From Nitrosomonadales bacterium (GTDB lineage: Bacteria > Pseudomonadota > Gammaproteobacteria > Burkholderiales > SG8-39), in contig SBAS01000036.1 of NCBI GenBank assembly GCA_005240145.1, positions 49,188 through 113,187 on the forward strand: a DNA stretch of 64,000 nt, in the 5' to 3' direction. Position numbers and translations under genes: made by a program. Of the stretch, positions 21,614-31,385 are shown in pieces; the stretch's first letter is position 1, and each line of letters opens with the position of its first letter. The notes below the pieces were generated by a model that had not been told where the DNA came from, did not search any database, and was given only the letters and a program-made list of their open reading frames with translations.

Positions 21614-23500
21614 TTACTCGGGTATTGCGCTGCGAACCGATTTAAGGATTCCTTCGCCGTCCAGCCCAACTGCGGCGAGCAGTTTCGCCGTGTCGCCGTG
21701 ATCGATGAAGCGGTCGGGCAATCCCAACACCAGTGCCCTGTTGTTTGTTTTCGCGAGCACTTCCACTACGGCGCTGCCCGCCCCGCCCATGACCTGGTGC
21801 TCTTCCACCGTGACGATGAGCTCGTGCGTCGCCGCCATTTGCGCCACCAGTGCGGCGTCGATCGGTTTCACGAAACGCATGTTGACCACGGTCGCATCCA
21901 GCGCCTCGCCCGCCTCCAGCGCGGGCTTGAGCATCGAACCAAACGCGAGGATCGCGACTTTTTTGCCCTCTCTCCTGATCTCGCCTTTACCCACAGGAAT
22001 TGAAGAAAACTCTTTCTGCAAAACCACCCCTGGCCCAGCCCCGCGGGGGTACCTGATCGCCGCAGGGCCATTCAGCTGAAACCCGGTGAACAGCATTTGC
22101 CGGCATTCGTTCTCGTCGGCCGGCGCCATCACGGTGAGATTCGGCACCGTGCGCAGGTACGCGTAGTCGAATGCACCGTTGTGCGTCTGGCCGTCGCCGC
22201 CCACCACGCCGCCGCGATCGAGGGCGAAGAGCACCGGCAGGTTCTGCACCGCGACGTCGTGGATCAGCTGGTCGTAGCCGCGCTGCAGGAAAGTGGAGTA
22301 GATCGCCACCACCGGCTTGAGGCCTTCGCAGGCCATGCCGGCGGCGAAGGTCACCGCGTGCTGCTCGGCGATCGCGACGTCGAAGTACCGTTTGGGGAAT
22401 TCCTGCGAGAAGCGCACCATCCCCGAGCCCTCCCGCATCGCCGGCGTAATCGCAACCAGGCGCCCGTCCAGGCGCGCCATGTCGCACAGCCAGTCGCCGA
22501 AGATCTGGCTGTAGGTGGGCTTGCCGCCCGCAGCGGCTTTCTGGATTCCCGCGGCAGGATCGAATTTGCTGGGGCCGTGGTAGCTGACCGGATCGTCTTC
22601 GGCGAGCTTGTAGCCCTGCCCCTTCTTCGTCACCACGTGCAGGAACTGCGGCCCTTTCAGTTCCTTGATGTTCTTCAGCGTCGGGATGAGCGAATCGAGG
22701 TCGTGGCCGTCGATCGGCCCGATGTAGTTGAAGCCGAACTCCTCGAACAGCGTCGAGGGCACGACCAGGCCCTTGGCCATTTCCTCGACGCGCCTGGCCA
22801 GTTCGAGCAGCGGCGGCACGGTTTTCAGGATTTTCTGGCCTGCGCGCTTGGCCCTCACGTAGGGGCCCGAGATGAGCCGCGCCAGGTAGCGATTGAGCGC
22901 ACCCTCGGCCGGCGAGATCGACATCTCGTTGTCGTTCAGGATCACCAGCAGGTCCGCGTCCATGACGCCGGCGTTGTTCATCGCCTCGAACGCCATGCCG
23001 CCCGACAGGGCGCCATCGCCGATGACCGCGACCACGCGCCGCTTCTCGCCTTTGCGCTTTGCCGCCACCGCCATGCCCAGCGCGGCGGAGATCGAGGTCG
23101 AGGAATGCGCCGTGCCGAAGGCGTCGTATTTCGACTCGCTGCGCCGCGGAAAGCCGGAAATGCCGTCGATCATGCGCAGCCGCGGCATCTGTTCGCGCCG
23201 GCCGGTGAGGATCTTGTGCGCATAGGTCTGGTGGCCGACATCCCAGACGATGCGGTCCTCGGGCGTGTCGAAGACGTAGTGCAGCGCGATGGTCAGCTCG
23301 ACCGTGCCCAGGTTCGACGACAGGTGGCCGCCGGTCTTCGACACCGAGTCGAGCACGAAGGCGCGCAGTTCAACCGCAAGCCGGTGCAATTGGCGGTGAT
23401 CCAGCTGCCGCAGCGCGGCCGGGTCGTTGACCGTCTTCAGCAACTCGTACATCGCCGGATTGTAGTCCCCCGCCGCCATCTCGCCGATGATTGTCGACAT
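21614..23500 (-). CDS. dxs: 1-deoxy-D-xylulose-5-phosphate synthase
   Basis: [43 protein letters not shown]...[18 protein letters not shown]. Confidence 0.97.
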   Translation of the reverse strand: MSTIIGEMAAGDYNPAMYELLKTVNDPAALRQLDHRQLHRLAVELRAFVLDSVSKTGGHLSSNLGTVELTIALHYVFDTPEDRIVWDVGHQTYAHKILTGRREQMPRLRMIDGISGFPRRSESKYDAFGTAHSSTSISAALGMAVAAKRKGEKRRVVAVIGDGALSGGMAFEAMNNAGVMDADLLVILNDNEMSISPAEGALNRYLARLISGPYVRAKRAGQKILKTVPPLLELARRVEEMAKGLVVPSTLFEEFGFNYIGPIDGHDLDSLIPTLKNIKELKGPQFLHVVTKKGQGYKLAEDDPVSYHGPSKFDPAAGIQKAAAGGKPTYSQIFGDWLCDMARLDGRLVAITPAMREGSGMVRFSQEFPKRYFDVAIAEQHAVTFAAGMACEGLKPVVAIYSTFLQRGYDQLIHDVAVQNLPVLFALDRGGVVGGDGQTHNGAFDYAYLRTVPNLTVMAPADENECRQMLFTGFQLNGPAAIRYPRGAGPGVVLQKEFSSIPVGKGEIRREGKKVAILAFGSMLKPALEAGEALDATVVNMRFVKPIDAALVAQMAATHELIVTVEEHQVMGGAGSAVVEVLAKTNNRALVLGLPDRFIDHGDTAKLLAAVGLDGEGILKSVRSAIPE

Positions 23501-23509
23501 CGGCCGAGC

Positions 23510-24406
23510 CTAGAATTTTCTCAGCACGACGAAATCGGCCAGCTGCCGCAGCCGCAGCGCGCCCGCACCGAAACTCTCCAGCGCCGCGTGCGCGCCGCTG
23601 CGCAGTTCCTCGGCGAATTGCCTGGCGCGCGCCGCGCCCAGGGTCGAGACGTAAGTGGGCTTGCCATGCCTGGAATCCTTGCCCGCCGTCTTGCCCAGCG
23701 TCGCGCTGCTCGCTTCCAGATCGAGCAGGTCGTCCACGACCTGGAACGCGAGGCCAACGCGGTGCCCGTACTGTTCGAGCGGCGCCGGGCAGGGCCCGGC
23801 GCACAGCGCCCCCAGTTTCACCGCCGCGCTGATGAGCGCGCCGGTCTTAAGCACATGCATGTACTCGATCTCGGCCTGCGACAGCGTCTTGCCGGTTGCC
23901 TCGAGGTCGATCGCCTGTCCGCCCGCCATGCCGCGCGAACCCGAGGCGAGCGCCAGCGTATTCAGCATCGCCAGCTGGAGCGCCGCATCGCCCTCCGGCA
24001 TGCGTTCGGCCAGCACCTGGAACGCGAGCGTCTGCAGCGCATCGCCGGCGAGAAGCGCGGTGGCCTCGTCGTACTCGACGTGCACGGTGGGTTTGCCGCG
24101 GCGCAGCCGATCGTCGTCCATGCAGGGCAAGTCGTCATGCACCAGCGAATAGCTGTGGATCAATTCGACCGCGCAGGCGGCGATGTCGAGCCGCGCCGCA
24201 TCTGCGCCGACCAACTCGCCCGCGGCGAACACGAGCAAGGGCCGCACGCGCTTGCCGCCCTCGAGCGTGGCATAGCGCATCGCCTGGTGCAGGCGCGCGG
24301 GTACGTGCTGCGGCGCCGGCAGGCTGCGCGCGAGCGCAGCCTCCACGCGCATCTGGATGGCACCCATCCAGGCGGCAAATTCGGCTTCAGTCGCGCCTTG
24401 CGGCAT
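23510..24406 (-). CDS. ispA: Polyprenyl (farnesyl) diphosphate synthase
   Basis: YSLVHDDLPCMDDDRLRRGKPTVHVEYDEATALLAGDALQ...FQVVDDLLD. Confidence 0.95.
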   Translation of the reverse strand: MPQGATEAEFAAWMGAIQMRVEAALARSLPAPQHVPARLHQAMRYATLEGGKRVRPLLVFAAGELVGADAARLDIAACAVELIHSYSLVHDDLPCMDDDRLRRGKPTVHVEYDEATALLAGDALQTLAFQVLAERMPEGDAALQLAMLNTLALASGSRGMAGGQAIDLEATGKTLSQAEIEYMHVLKTGALISAAVKLGALCAGPCPAPLEQYGHRVGLAFQVVDDLLDLEASSATLGKTAGKDSRHGKPTYVSTLGAARARQFAEELRSGAHAALESFGAGALRLRQLADFVVLRKF

Positions 24407-24662
24407 CGGCAGAGGCCGCCGTCAGGTCGGGGGACAAGCCCCCGAGGGGCTTGAGTACTTCGCCTTCGAGCACGCGCACCTGCTGCTGCGCCGCGTCGAG
24501 GCGCTCGCGGCATTGCTTCGCCAATTCGAGGCCGCGCTTGTGCGCCGCGAGGGACTGCTCGAGGGAAAGACCGCCGTCTTCCATGCGCGCGACGATGCTT
24601 TCGAGTTCCGCCAGGGCCTTCTCGAAACTGGGCTCCGCGGCTTCTGATTCTTTCTTGCGCAT
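24387..24662 (-). CDS. xseB: Exodeoxyribonuclease VII small subunit
   Basis: PSFEKALAELESIVARMEDGGLSLEQSLAAHKRGLELAKQCRERLDAAQQQV. Confidence 0.93.
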   Translation of the reverse strand: MRKKESEAAEPSFEKALAELESIVARMEDGGLSLEQSLAAHKRGLELAKQCRERLDAAQQQVRVLEGEVLKPLGGLSPDLTAASADAARRD

Positions 24663-24744
24663 AGGGGGTTGCCACCTTAACCGAGTGCGGCGGCAGGGTC
24701 AAACCCGAATCATGTAAAATGCTGCGCTTTTAAGCACTTACGAC

Positions 24745-25857
24745 ATGTCCAAGCTCTCTCCCGCGACGCAACTGCGGCCCGCCAGCTGCCAGCTGCCGAT
24801 GTCCTGGTACTTCGATGCGGAAATTTTCGCGCGAGAGAAAAAACTGCTGTTCGACGCCGGCTCGAATTACGTAGGGCACGAACTGATGGTGCCCGAGCGC
24901 GGCGACTACCAGACCATCGGCTGGATGGACCATGCCAAGCTGCTGGTGCGAAACTCGGAAAACCCGGCCGGCGGCGTTCAACTGCTGTCCAATATCTGCC
25001 GCCATCGCCAGTCGCTCATGCTCGAAGGGCGCGGCAACGCGCAGAACATCGTCTGCCCGCTGCACCGCTGGACCTACGACCTGAGGGGCGAGCTGCTCGG
25101 CGCGCCGCACTTTGCCGAAAACCCCTGCGTCAAGCTGCATTCCACGCCGCTCACCAACTGGCAGGGACTGCTGTTCGCCGGGCCGCGCGATCCGCGCCAG
25201 GACCTCGCCGATTTCGGCTGCAGCGAGGATTTCGATTTCTCCGGCTACGCGCTCGACCGTGTCGAGACCACCGACTACGCCACCAACTGGAAAACTTTCG
25301 TCGAGGTCTACCTCGAGGTCTACCACGTCGATTACCTGCACGCGGGCCTGGGCAACTTCGCCGACTGCGACAACTTCCACGTCCGCTACGGCCAGTGCAA
25401 CTCCGTGCAGGTCATGTCGGCGAAGAATGGCCTCAACGCCCCCGGCACGCCGGTCTACCGGCGCTGGCAGGAAGCCTGCCTGAAGCAGCTGCGCGGGAGG
25501 ACGCCGAAGCACGGCGCGCTCTGGGCCACCTACTTTCCGGGCTTCACGCTGGAGTGGTATCCCAACGTGCTGATCATCTCCAACCTGATCCCGCGCTCGC
25601 CTGGGCTGACGACCAACGTGGTCGAGTTCTACTACCCGGAGGAAATCGTCCACTTCGAGCGCGAATTCATCGAAGCGCAGAAAGCCGCCTACAACGAGAC
25701 CGCGCTGGAAGACGACGAGATCTGCCGGCGCCTCGACCGCGGCCGCAGGGCGCTCTGGGAACAGGGCCTGGACGACGCCGGCCCCTACCAGTCGCCAATG
25801 GAGGATACGATGGTGCACTTTCACGAATGGCTCAGGCGCTCCCTGGAAGGAAAATAG
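24745..25857 (+). CDS. Aromatic ring-hydroxylating dioxygenase alpha subunit (Rieske)
   Basis: NICRHRQSLMLEGRGNAQNIVCPLHRWTYDLRG (CxH-X-CxxH), mononuclear Fe motif VYLEVYHVDYLH. Confidence 0.92.
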   Translation: MSKLSPATQLRPASCQLPMSWYFDAEIFAREKKLLFDAGSNYVGHELMVPERGDYQTIGWMDHAKLLVRNSENPAGGVQLLSNICRHRQSLMLEGRGNAQNIVCPLHRWTYDLRGELLGAPHFAENPCVKLHSTPLTNWQGLLFAGPRDPRQDLADFGCSEDFDFSGYALDRVETTDYATNWKTFVEVYLEVYHVDYLHAGLGNFADCDNFHVRYGQCNSVQVMSAKNGLNAPGTPVYRRWQEACLKQLRGRTPKHGALWATYFPGFTLEWYPNVLIISNLIPRSPGLTTNVVEFYYPEEIVHFEREFIEAQKAAYNETALEDDEICRRLDRGRRALWEQGLDDAGPYQSPMEDTMVHFHEWLRRSLEGK

Positions 25858-25860
25858 CCT

Positions 25861-26700
25861 TTGAACACCCTGATTTCGACCGAGGAACTTGCCGAGCGCC
25901 TGCAGAATCCCATCGCGCTGCGCATGTTTGATTGCCGCCACGACCTCGCCAATCTGGCGCTGGGCGAACAGCAGTACGGCGAAGGACATGTCCCGGGAGC
26001 GCAATTCGCTCACATGGAGCGCGACCTCTCGGGCCCGAAGACCGGCAAGAACGGCCGCCATCCGCTGCCCGAGCCGAAAGTGTTCGTCACCTGGCTCGGC
26101 AAGCAGGGATTGCAGCCGACAGACCAGGTGGTGTGCTACGACGGCGGTCCCGGCGCCATGGCTTCGCGCCTGTGGTGGATGCTGCGCTGGGTCGGACACC
26201 CGACGGCCACCGTGCTGGACGGAGGTTTCGGCAAGTGGCAGAAGGAAGGCCGGGCGGTCAGCAAGGAGGTCAGCCAACCCACGGCCTGGACCTACCCGGG
26301 ACGCGCGCAGACTTCCATGGTGGCCTACCTCTCGCACGTGGAGAAGAAACTCAAGCGCGCGGCGCTGCTCGATGCGCGTGCGCCGGCGCGCTACCGCGGC
26401 GAGCAGGAACCCATTGACCCGGTCGCTGGGCGCATCCCGGGCGCGAAAAACCGCTTCAACAACGACAACCTCACCGCCGAGGGAACGTTCAAGCCGGCCG
26501 AAGCGTTGCGGGCCGAGTTCGAAGCCGTGCTGGGCGGACGCAATCCCACCGAAGTGATCAACTATTGCGGCTCCGGCGTATCGGCCTGCCACAACGCGCT
26601 GGCAATGGAAATCGCCGGCCTCCGCGGTTCGCGGGTCTACCCGGGCTCCTGGAGCGAATGGTCCGCCGATCCTTCGCGGCCGATATCGCGCAGCGTGTAG
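25861..26700 (+). CDS. Sulfurtransferase (two rhodanese domains)
   Basis: FDCRHDLANLALGEQQYGEGHVPGAQFAHMERDLSGPKTGKNGRHPLP...VINYCGSGVSACHNALAM; TTG start. Confidence 0.92.
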   Translation: MNTLISTEELAERLQNPIALRMFDCRHDLANLALGEQQYGEGHVPGAQFAHMERDLSGPKTGKNGRHPLPEPKVFVTWLGKQGLQPTDQVVCYDGGPGAMASRLWWMLRWVGHPTATVLDGGFGKWQKEGRAVSKEVSQPTAWTYPGRAQTSMVAYLSHVEKKLKRAALLDARAPARYRGEQEPIDPVAGRIPGAKNRFNNDNLTAEGTFKPAEALRAEFEAVLGGRNPTEVINYCGSGVSACHNALAMEIAGLRGSRVYPGSWSEWSADPSRPISRSV

Positions 26701-26703
26701 CTG

Positions 26704-27066
26704 TTGCTGGCTGATTTACTCCTAGTCCTTCACTTTTCGATTGCCCTGTTCATCGTCGCCGGCCTGATCCTGGTCTGGATCGGCGCCGCCGGGCACTGGA
26801 CCTGGGTTCGCAATCCATGGTTGCGCTACCTGCACCTCGGCGCGATCGCGTTTGTCGCCGCCGAAGCCCTGCTCGGCTACGCCTGCCCGCTCACCATCTG
26901 GGAAGACCTGCTGCGCGGCGGCGCGCGACCGGAATCCTTCGTCGGGCGCTGGGTGTATCGCCTGCTCTACTACAACGCGCCCGAGTGGGTCTTCACCACG
27001 CTCTATGCGGCGTGGGCGGCGGCATCGCTGCTGACGCTGCGTCTGGTCCCGCCCCGGCCTCTCTGA
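26704..27066 (+). CDS. DUF2784 membrane protein
   Basis: HFSIALFIVAGLILVWIGAAGHWTWVRNPWLRYLHLGAIAFVAAEALLGYACPLTIWED. Confidence 0.85.
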   Translation: MLADLLLVLHFSIALFIVAGLILVWIGAAGHWTWVRNPWLRYLHLGAIAFVAAEALLGYACPLTIWEDLLRGGARPESFVGRWVYRLLYYNAPEWVFTTLYAAWAAASLLTLRLVPPRPL

Positions 27067-27097
27067 TGCTATGACATCATTTTCATTGATGCTATGA
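27064..27097 (+). promoter_or_regulatory. TA operator/promoter: direct repeats TGATGCTATGA
   Basis: Identical 11-mers at 27064-27074 and 27087-27097; the second contains an extended -10 (TGCTATGAT). Confidence 0.6.
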
Positions 27098-27104
27098 TGC
27101 CACC

Positions 27105-27371
27105 ATGCGCACCACGGTCCGTCTGGACGACGAACTGATCGAACAGCTGAAGGCGCGCGCGCGCAAGGAAAATCTGAGCCTGACGCGAATGCTCAATCGG
27201 GCGCTGCGCGACGGTCTGCGCGCCGCAGGAAAGGGGCGGGCGGCGAAGCCTCGCTTCAGGCAGACGACCCACGCCATGGGCCCGGCGCGGGTGAACCTGG
27301 ACAAGGCGCTGGCCCTTGCCGCCGCGCTCGAGGACGAGGAAATCCTGCGCAAGCTGTCGCTGGGCAAGTGA
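27105..27371 (+). CDS. VapB-like ribbon-helix-helix antitoxin
   Basis: MRTTVRLDDELIEQLKARARKENLSLTRMLNRALRDGL. Confidence 0.85.
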   Translation: MRTTVRLDDELIEQLKARARKENLSLTRMLNRALRDGLRAAGKGRAAKPRFRQTTHAMGPARVNLDKALALAAALEDEEILRKLSLGK

Positions 27372-27796
27372 AGATCGTCGACGTCAACCTCCTGCTCTAC
27401 GCGGTCAACTCCGATTCGCCCCGGCACGACGCCGCGCGTGCGTGGCTCGAAGACCTGTTGAACGGCGATGAAACGGTCGGCCTTCCCTGGGTCGTAGTCC
27501 TGGGCTTCCTGCGCGTCGCGACCAACCCGAGGGCGCAAACGCATCCGATCGACACACTCGCCGCGCTGGCGCAAGTGGACGAATGGCTGAGCGCGGAAAA
27601 CCTGCGCCTGGTGCGCGAGAAGGACGATCACTGGGAAACTTTGCGTAGCCTGATCGCTGCCGCCGGAACGGCGGGCAATCTCACCAGCGACGCGCACCTC
27701 GCCGCGCTCGCGATCAGCCACGACGCGGTGCTGTGCTCAAGCGACCGCGACTTCGGTCGCTTCAAGGGACTGCGCTGGGAGAACCCGCTCGGCTAG
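27368..27796 (+). CDS. VapC-like PIN-domain toxin
   Basis: KIVDVNLLLYAVNSDSPRHDAARAWLE...LTSDAHLAALAISHDAVLCSSDRDFGRF; GTGA overlap with antitoxin. Confidence 0.88.
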   Translation: MKIVDVNLLLYAVNSDSPRHDAARAWLEDLLNGDETVGLPWVVVLGFLRVATNPRAQTHPIDTLAALAQVDEWLSAENLRLVREKDDHWETLRSLIAAAGTAGNLTSDAHLAALAISHDAVLCSSDRDFGRFKGLRWENPLG

Positions 27797-27820
27797 TTCC
27801 TGCCCAACCATCGAGCCCCC

Positions 27821-28732
27821 TCACGACATGTGACCGGCACTCCAGCCGAACAGTTGCCGGAACACTTCGTCGCGGATTTCGGAACGCGATAGCACCAGGT
27901 CGTGCAGGGCGCCGGGGAACTGCAGGACGCTGACGTTCGTCCCCAGCGTGCGCGACCAACTAGAGACCTGGCGCCAGTCGAGGATGAGGTCGGCCTCGTC
28001 GGAGTGCATCGAGAGCACGGGGATCTTGAGCCCGAGGCCGGCGTGGACTTTCGCGTGCGCCTCGAAGATCGCCCTCACCCAGCCAAAGTAGGCCGGAAAT
28101 CCATTCAATGGCTTGAGGGTGAGATCGAAGTCCCACTCGCCGTCCCAGTTGTTGTGCAGGCTCCTCACATACGCGGGCAACACCGCCTTGGGGTCATTCA
28201 TGAACGGCGCGAACCAGCCGAGCATCTGCGCCACGCGCAGTTTCCCCTTGTGGGCCTCTTTCCAGTCGAAGAACGGGCTGTTCAGCCACAGAGCCCGCAC
28301 GCGATCTTGAAGTTGACCCTCCTTTTTATATAAAGAACAAACCAAGCCGCCTGTCGAATGCCCAGCGAGCAGCACTTCGGTGTCGATCTCGGCCAGTGCG
28401 CGCGTGATGTCGAAGTAGTACTCGGAGATGTCCTTGCAGAAGCACGCGTGCTGGTGCGGCAGGAGCGAGCGGCCGTGCTTGCGCAGGTCGAGCGCGTAGA
28501 ACGCATAGCCTTCGGCCGCGAATCGATCGGCCATGTGGCGCTGGAAAAAGTAGTCGATGAAGCCGTGCACATAGAGCACCGCGCCGCGGGGCGCTTCGGG
28601 CACCGGCGCGCGGACCAGGGTTGCGACGACACGGCCGTCGTAATCGTCGAGCGCGGGGAGCTCGAGCGCTTCGAACCCCTCCAGCAGTCGGTCAGGCTGC
28701 CAGGCCATGGCGCTCCAGAGCCCAACTGACAT
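27821..28732 (-). CDS. Alpha/beta hydrolase (serine aminopeptidase type)
   Basis: AVLYVHGFIDYFFQRHMADRFAAEGYAFYALDLRKHGRS...LLAGHSTGGLVCSLY. Confidence 0.88.
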   Translation of the reverse strand: MSVGLWSAMAWQPDRLLEGFEALELPALDDYDGRVVATLVRAPVPEAPRGAVLYVHGFIDYFFQRHMADRFAAEGYAFYALDLRKHGRSLLPHQHACFCKDISEYYFDITRALAEIDTEVLLAGHSTGGLVCSLYKKEGQLQDRVRALWLNSPFFDWKEAHKGKLRVAQMLGWFAPFMNDPKAVLPAYVRSLHNNWDGEWDFDLTLKPLNGFPAYFGWVRAIFEAHAKVHAGLGLKIPVLSMHSDEADLILDWRQVSSWSRTLGTNVSVLQFPGALHDLVLSRSEIRDEVFRQLFGWSAGHMS

Positions 28733-29735
28733 GTTCTCGAACCAAAAGGGATGGATGGTCCATGCGCTTTTTCAGCGATTGAATGATTTCAGGCGAACTC
28801 GGGGCGTTGCCCAGGCCGACCGCCAGATTCCGCAGCCAGCGCTCGTAGCCGATGCGCCGGATCGGCGAGCCCTGCATTCTTTGGTCGAATTCCTCCGCGG
28901 TCCATGCGAACAGATCGATCAACTCCGAGCGGTCCAGGCCGTTCCTGACCTGAAAATCCTCTTCCGTTGAAAGGCGGGCAAAGCCGTTCCAGGGGCAGAC
29001 CAGCTGGCAGTCGTCGCAGCCGTAGACGCGGTTGCCGATCAGCGGACGCAGCTCAAGCGGGATCGCGCCTTTCAGTTCGATCGTGAGGTAGGAAATGCAG
29101 CGCCGCGCATCGAGCTGGTAGGGCGCGGTGATGGCGCCGGTGGGACAGATGTCGATGCACCGTTGGCAGGTTCCGCAGTGATTTTCTTTTTCGGCATCAC
29201 AATCAAGCGGCAGGTCGCAGTAGATTTCGCCGAGAAAAAACCAGGAACCTTCTCGATCGAGCAGCAGCGTGTGCTTGCCGCGCCAGCCGATGCCGGCGCG
29301 CACCGCGAGCTCGACCTCCATCACCGGCGCCGAATCGGCGAAGGCGCGGTGGCCGAAGGGGCCGACCTCGGCCTCGATGCGCTCGCACAGTTTCTGCAGG
29401 CGGGAGCGCATCACTTTGTGGTAATCACGGCCACGCGCGTATCGCGCGAGGTAGGCTTGCGAGGGTTTTGCAAGTTCATCTTCGACGCTACGCGGCATAT
29501 CCGCGAGGTAGTCCATGCGGCAGGAAATCACGCGCACCGTGCCGGGCAGCAATTGCGTGGGCTGCGCCCGCAGCGCGGCGTGGCGCGCCATATAATCCAT
29601 TTCGCCGTGCCACCCCAATCCGAGCCACTCGGCCAGGCGGCCTTCGGCCGCAGACAGGTCGACATCCGCGATGCCGAGCCCCTGGAAGCCGAGTTCGGCG
29701 CCCCATTGCTTGATTCTTTGCGCGAGCGCAGCCAT
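28692..29735 (-). CDS. queG: Epoxyqueuosine reductase
   Basis: CGTCQRCIDICPTGAITAPYQLDARRCISYLTIELKGAIP...GCDDCQLVCPWN. Confidence 0.95.
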   Translation of the reverse strand: MAALAQRIKQWGAELGFQGLGIADVDLSAAEGRLAEWLGLGWHGEMDYMARHAALRAQPTQLLPGTVRVISCRMDYLADMPRSVEDELAKPSQAYLARYARGRDYHKVMRSRLQKLCERIEAEVGPFGHRAFADSAPVMEVELAVRAGIGWRGKHTLLLDREGSWFFLGEIYCDLPLDCDAEKENHCGTCQRCIDICPTGAITAPYQLDARRCISYLTIELKGAIPLELRPLIGNRVYGCDDCQLVCPWNGFARLSTEEDFQVRNGLDRSELIDLFAWTAEEFDQRMQGSPIRRIGYERWLRNLAVGLGNAPSSPEIIQSLKKRMDHPSLLVREHVSWALERHGLAA

Positions 29736-30207
29736 GGCAGACCATCTTAGTTTGCCTGACGAGGCCGCCACGCTGCGGCTGGGAGCGGCCCTCGCCGCCG
29801 GCGCGGCCAACGGCCTCGCCCTGCACCTCAAAGGCGAGCTCGGTTCGGGCAAAACCACGCTCGCCCGGGGCCTGATCCAGGCCCTGGGCCACCCCGGCCG
29901 GGTCAAAAGCCCGACCTACACGCTGGTTGAACCTTATGGTCTTTTGAGATTAAACTTGTATCACTTTGATTTTTATAGATTCAAGGATCGATCGGAATGG
30001 CTGAGCTCCGGCCTGCGCGAACACTTCAATCCGGAATCCTTCTGCATTGTGGAATGGCCCGAGCGGGCCGGGGACCTGCTCGCTGCGCCGGACCTGGAAA
30101 TCCACCTGCGTTACGAAGCCCTGGGGCGCACCGCCACGCCGGCCGCGCACTCGGTGCCAGGCGCAATCTGGCTCGCCACTGCCTTGTCGCGCTGGCGCTC
30201 TTCCTAG
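29734..30207 (+). CDS. tsaE: tRNA t6A biosynthesis ATPase TsaE
   Basis: LHLKGELGSGKTTLARGLIQALGHPGRVKSPTYTLVEPY...LYHFDFYRF...FCIVEWPERAG. Confidence 0.95.
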   Translation: MADHLSLPDEAATLRLGAALAAGAANGLALHLKGELGSGKTTLARGLIQALGHPGRVKSPTYTLVEPYGLLRLNLYHFDFYRFKDRSEWLSSGLREHFNPESFCIVEWPERAGDLLAAPDLEIHLRYEALGRTATPAAHSVPGAIWLATALSRWRSS

Positions 30208-31370
30208 GCGCAACCAGCGCGCTGGCGCAGGTCGTTTCCACCCGCATCTGGCCGGCCAAGGACTACACGCGGGTCACCCTGGAAACCAAGGGCGAAGTCA
30301 ATTTCCAGCTCTTCACGGTGAAGGACCCCGAGCGCCTGGTGCTCGACCTCGAAGGCGTCGAGTTCGGGCCCGCGCTCGCCGAGTTGCACGGCAAGGTCGC
30401 CACCGGCGACCCCTACATCGACAAGCTGCGCGTCGGACGCAACCGTCCGGGCGTGGTACGGCTGGTGATCGACCTCAAGGCCGAGGTGAAGCCGCAGGTG
30501 TTCACGCTCAAGCCGGTCGGCGACTACGGCCACCGGCTCGTGCTGGACATCTACCCGCTCGTACCGCCCGATCCGCTTGCGGCCCTGATCGAAGCCGACG
30601 GCAAGCTGCCCAAGACCGACCGGGAGCCTGCGAAGCTCCCCGACAAGCCCAGGGTGGCGCGCATGGCGACGATCGTCATCGACCCCGGGCACGGCGGCGA
30701 GGACCCGGGGGCGCGCGGCCGGCTGGGGTCGCGCGAAAAAGACATCACCCTCATCATCGCCACGCGCCTGAAAACGCTCATTGACGCCGAGCCCGAAATG
30801 CGCGCCGTGCTGACGCGCGACGGCGATTACTACGTGCCGCTGCAGACGCGGGTGGATAAGGCGCGGCGCGTCAAGGCTGATCTCTTCGTCTCGGTGCACG
30901 CCGATGCATTCATCCGGCCGCACGCGCGCGGCTCGAGCGTGTTCGCCCTCTCGGAACGGCGCGCCACCTCGGAAGCCGCGCGCTGGCTGGCGAAAAAAGA
31001 GAACGAGGCCGACCTGGTCGGTGGCGTCAACATCGACCTCAAGGACCGCTACCTGGCGCAGACGCTGCTGGACCTGTCGCAGACCGCGACCATCGACCAC
31101 AGCCTGCGCCTGGGCAACGCAGTGCTGGGCGCGCTGGGCCAGGTCAACACGCTGCACAAGGCGCAGGTCGAGCAGGCGAGCTTCGCCGTGCTCAAATCCC
31201 CCGACGTGCCCTCGATCCTCGTGGAGACCGCCTTCATCTCCAATCCGGAGGAAGAAAAGCGCCTCAACGACGAGGCCTACCAGGACCAGCTCGCTCGCGC
31301 GATCCTCTCCGGCATCAAGCGCTACTTCGCCAAGCACCCTGCGCGGCCGTCACCGGTAGCGATGCGATAG
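30054..31370 (+). CDS. amiC: N-acetylmuramoyl-L-alanine amidase with AMIN domain
   Basis: ATIVIDPGHGGEDPGARGRLGSREKDITL...LFVSVHADAFIRPHARGSSVFALSERRATSEAARWLAKKEN; start uncertain. Confidence 0.92.
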   Translation: MARAGRGPARCAGPGNPPALRSPGAHRHAGRALGARRNLARHCLVALALFLGATSALAQVVSTRIWPAKDYTRVTLETKGEVNFQLFTVKDPERLVLDLEGVEFGPALAELHGKVATGDPYIDKLRVGRNRPGVVRLVIDLKAEVKPQVFTLKPVGDYGHRLVLDIYPLVPPDPLAALIEADGKLPKTDREPAKLPDKPRVARMATIVIDPGHGGEDPGARGRLGSREKDITLIIATRLKTLIDAEPEMRAVLTRDGDYYVPLQTRVDKARRVKADLFVSVHADAFIRPHARGSSVFALSERRATSEAARWLAKKENEADLVGGVNIDLKDRYLAQTLLDLSQTATIDHSLRLGNAVLGALGQVNTLHKAQVEQASFAVLKSPDVPSILVETAFISNPEEEKRLNDEAYQDQLARAILSGIKRYFAKHPARPSPVAMR

Positions 31371-31385
31371 CAGGGGATTCGACTC

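Noticed and set aside
22097-24454. 785-aa plus-strand ORF opposite dxs/ispA
   Set aside because: Composition artefact antisense to two well-supported enzymes.
24730-26592. 620-aa minus-strand ORF opposite Rieske/sulfurtransferase genes
   Set aside because: Antisense shadow ORF with no family signature.
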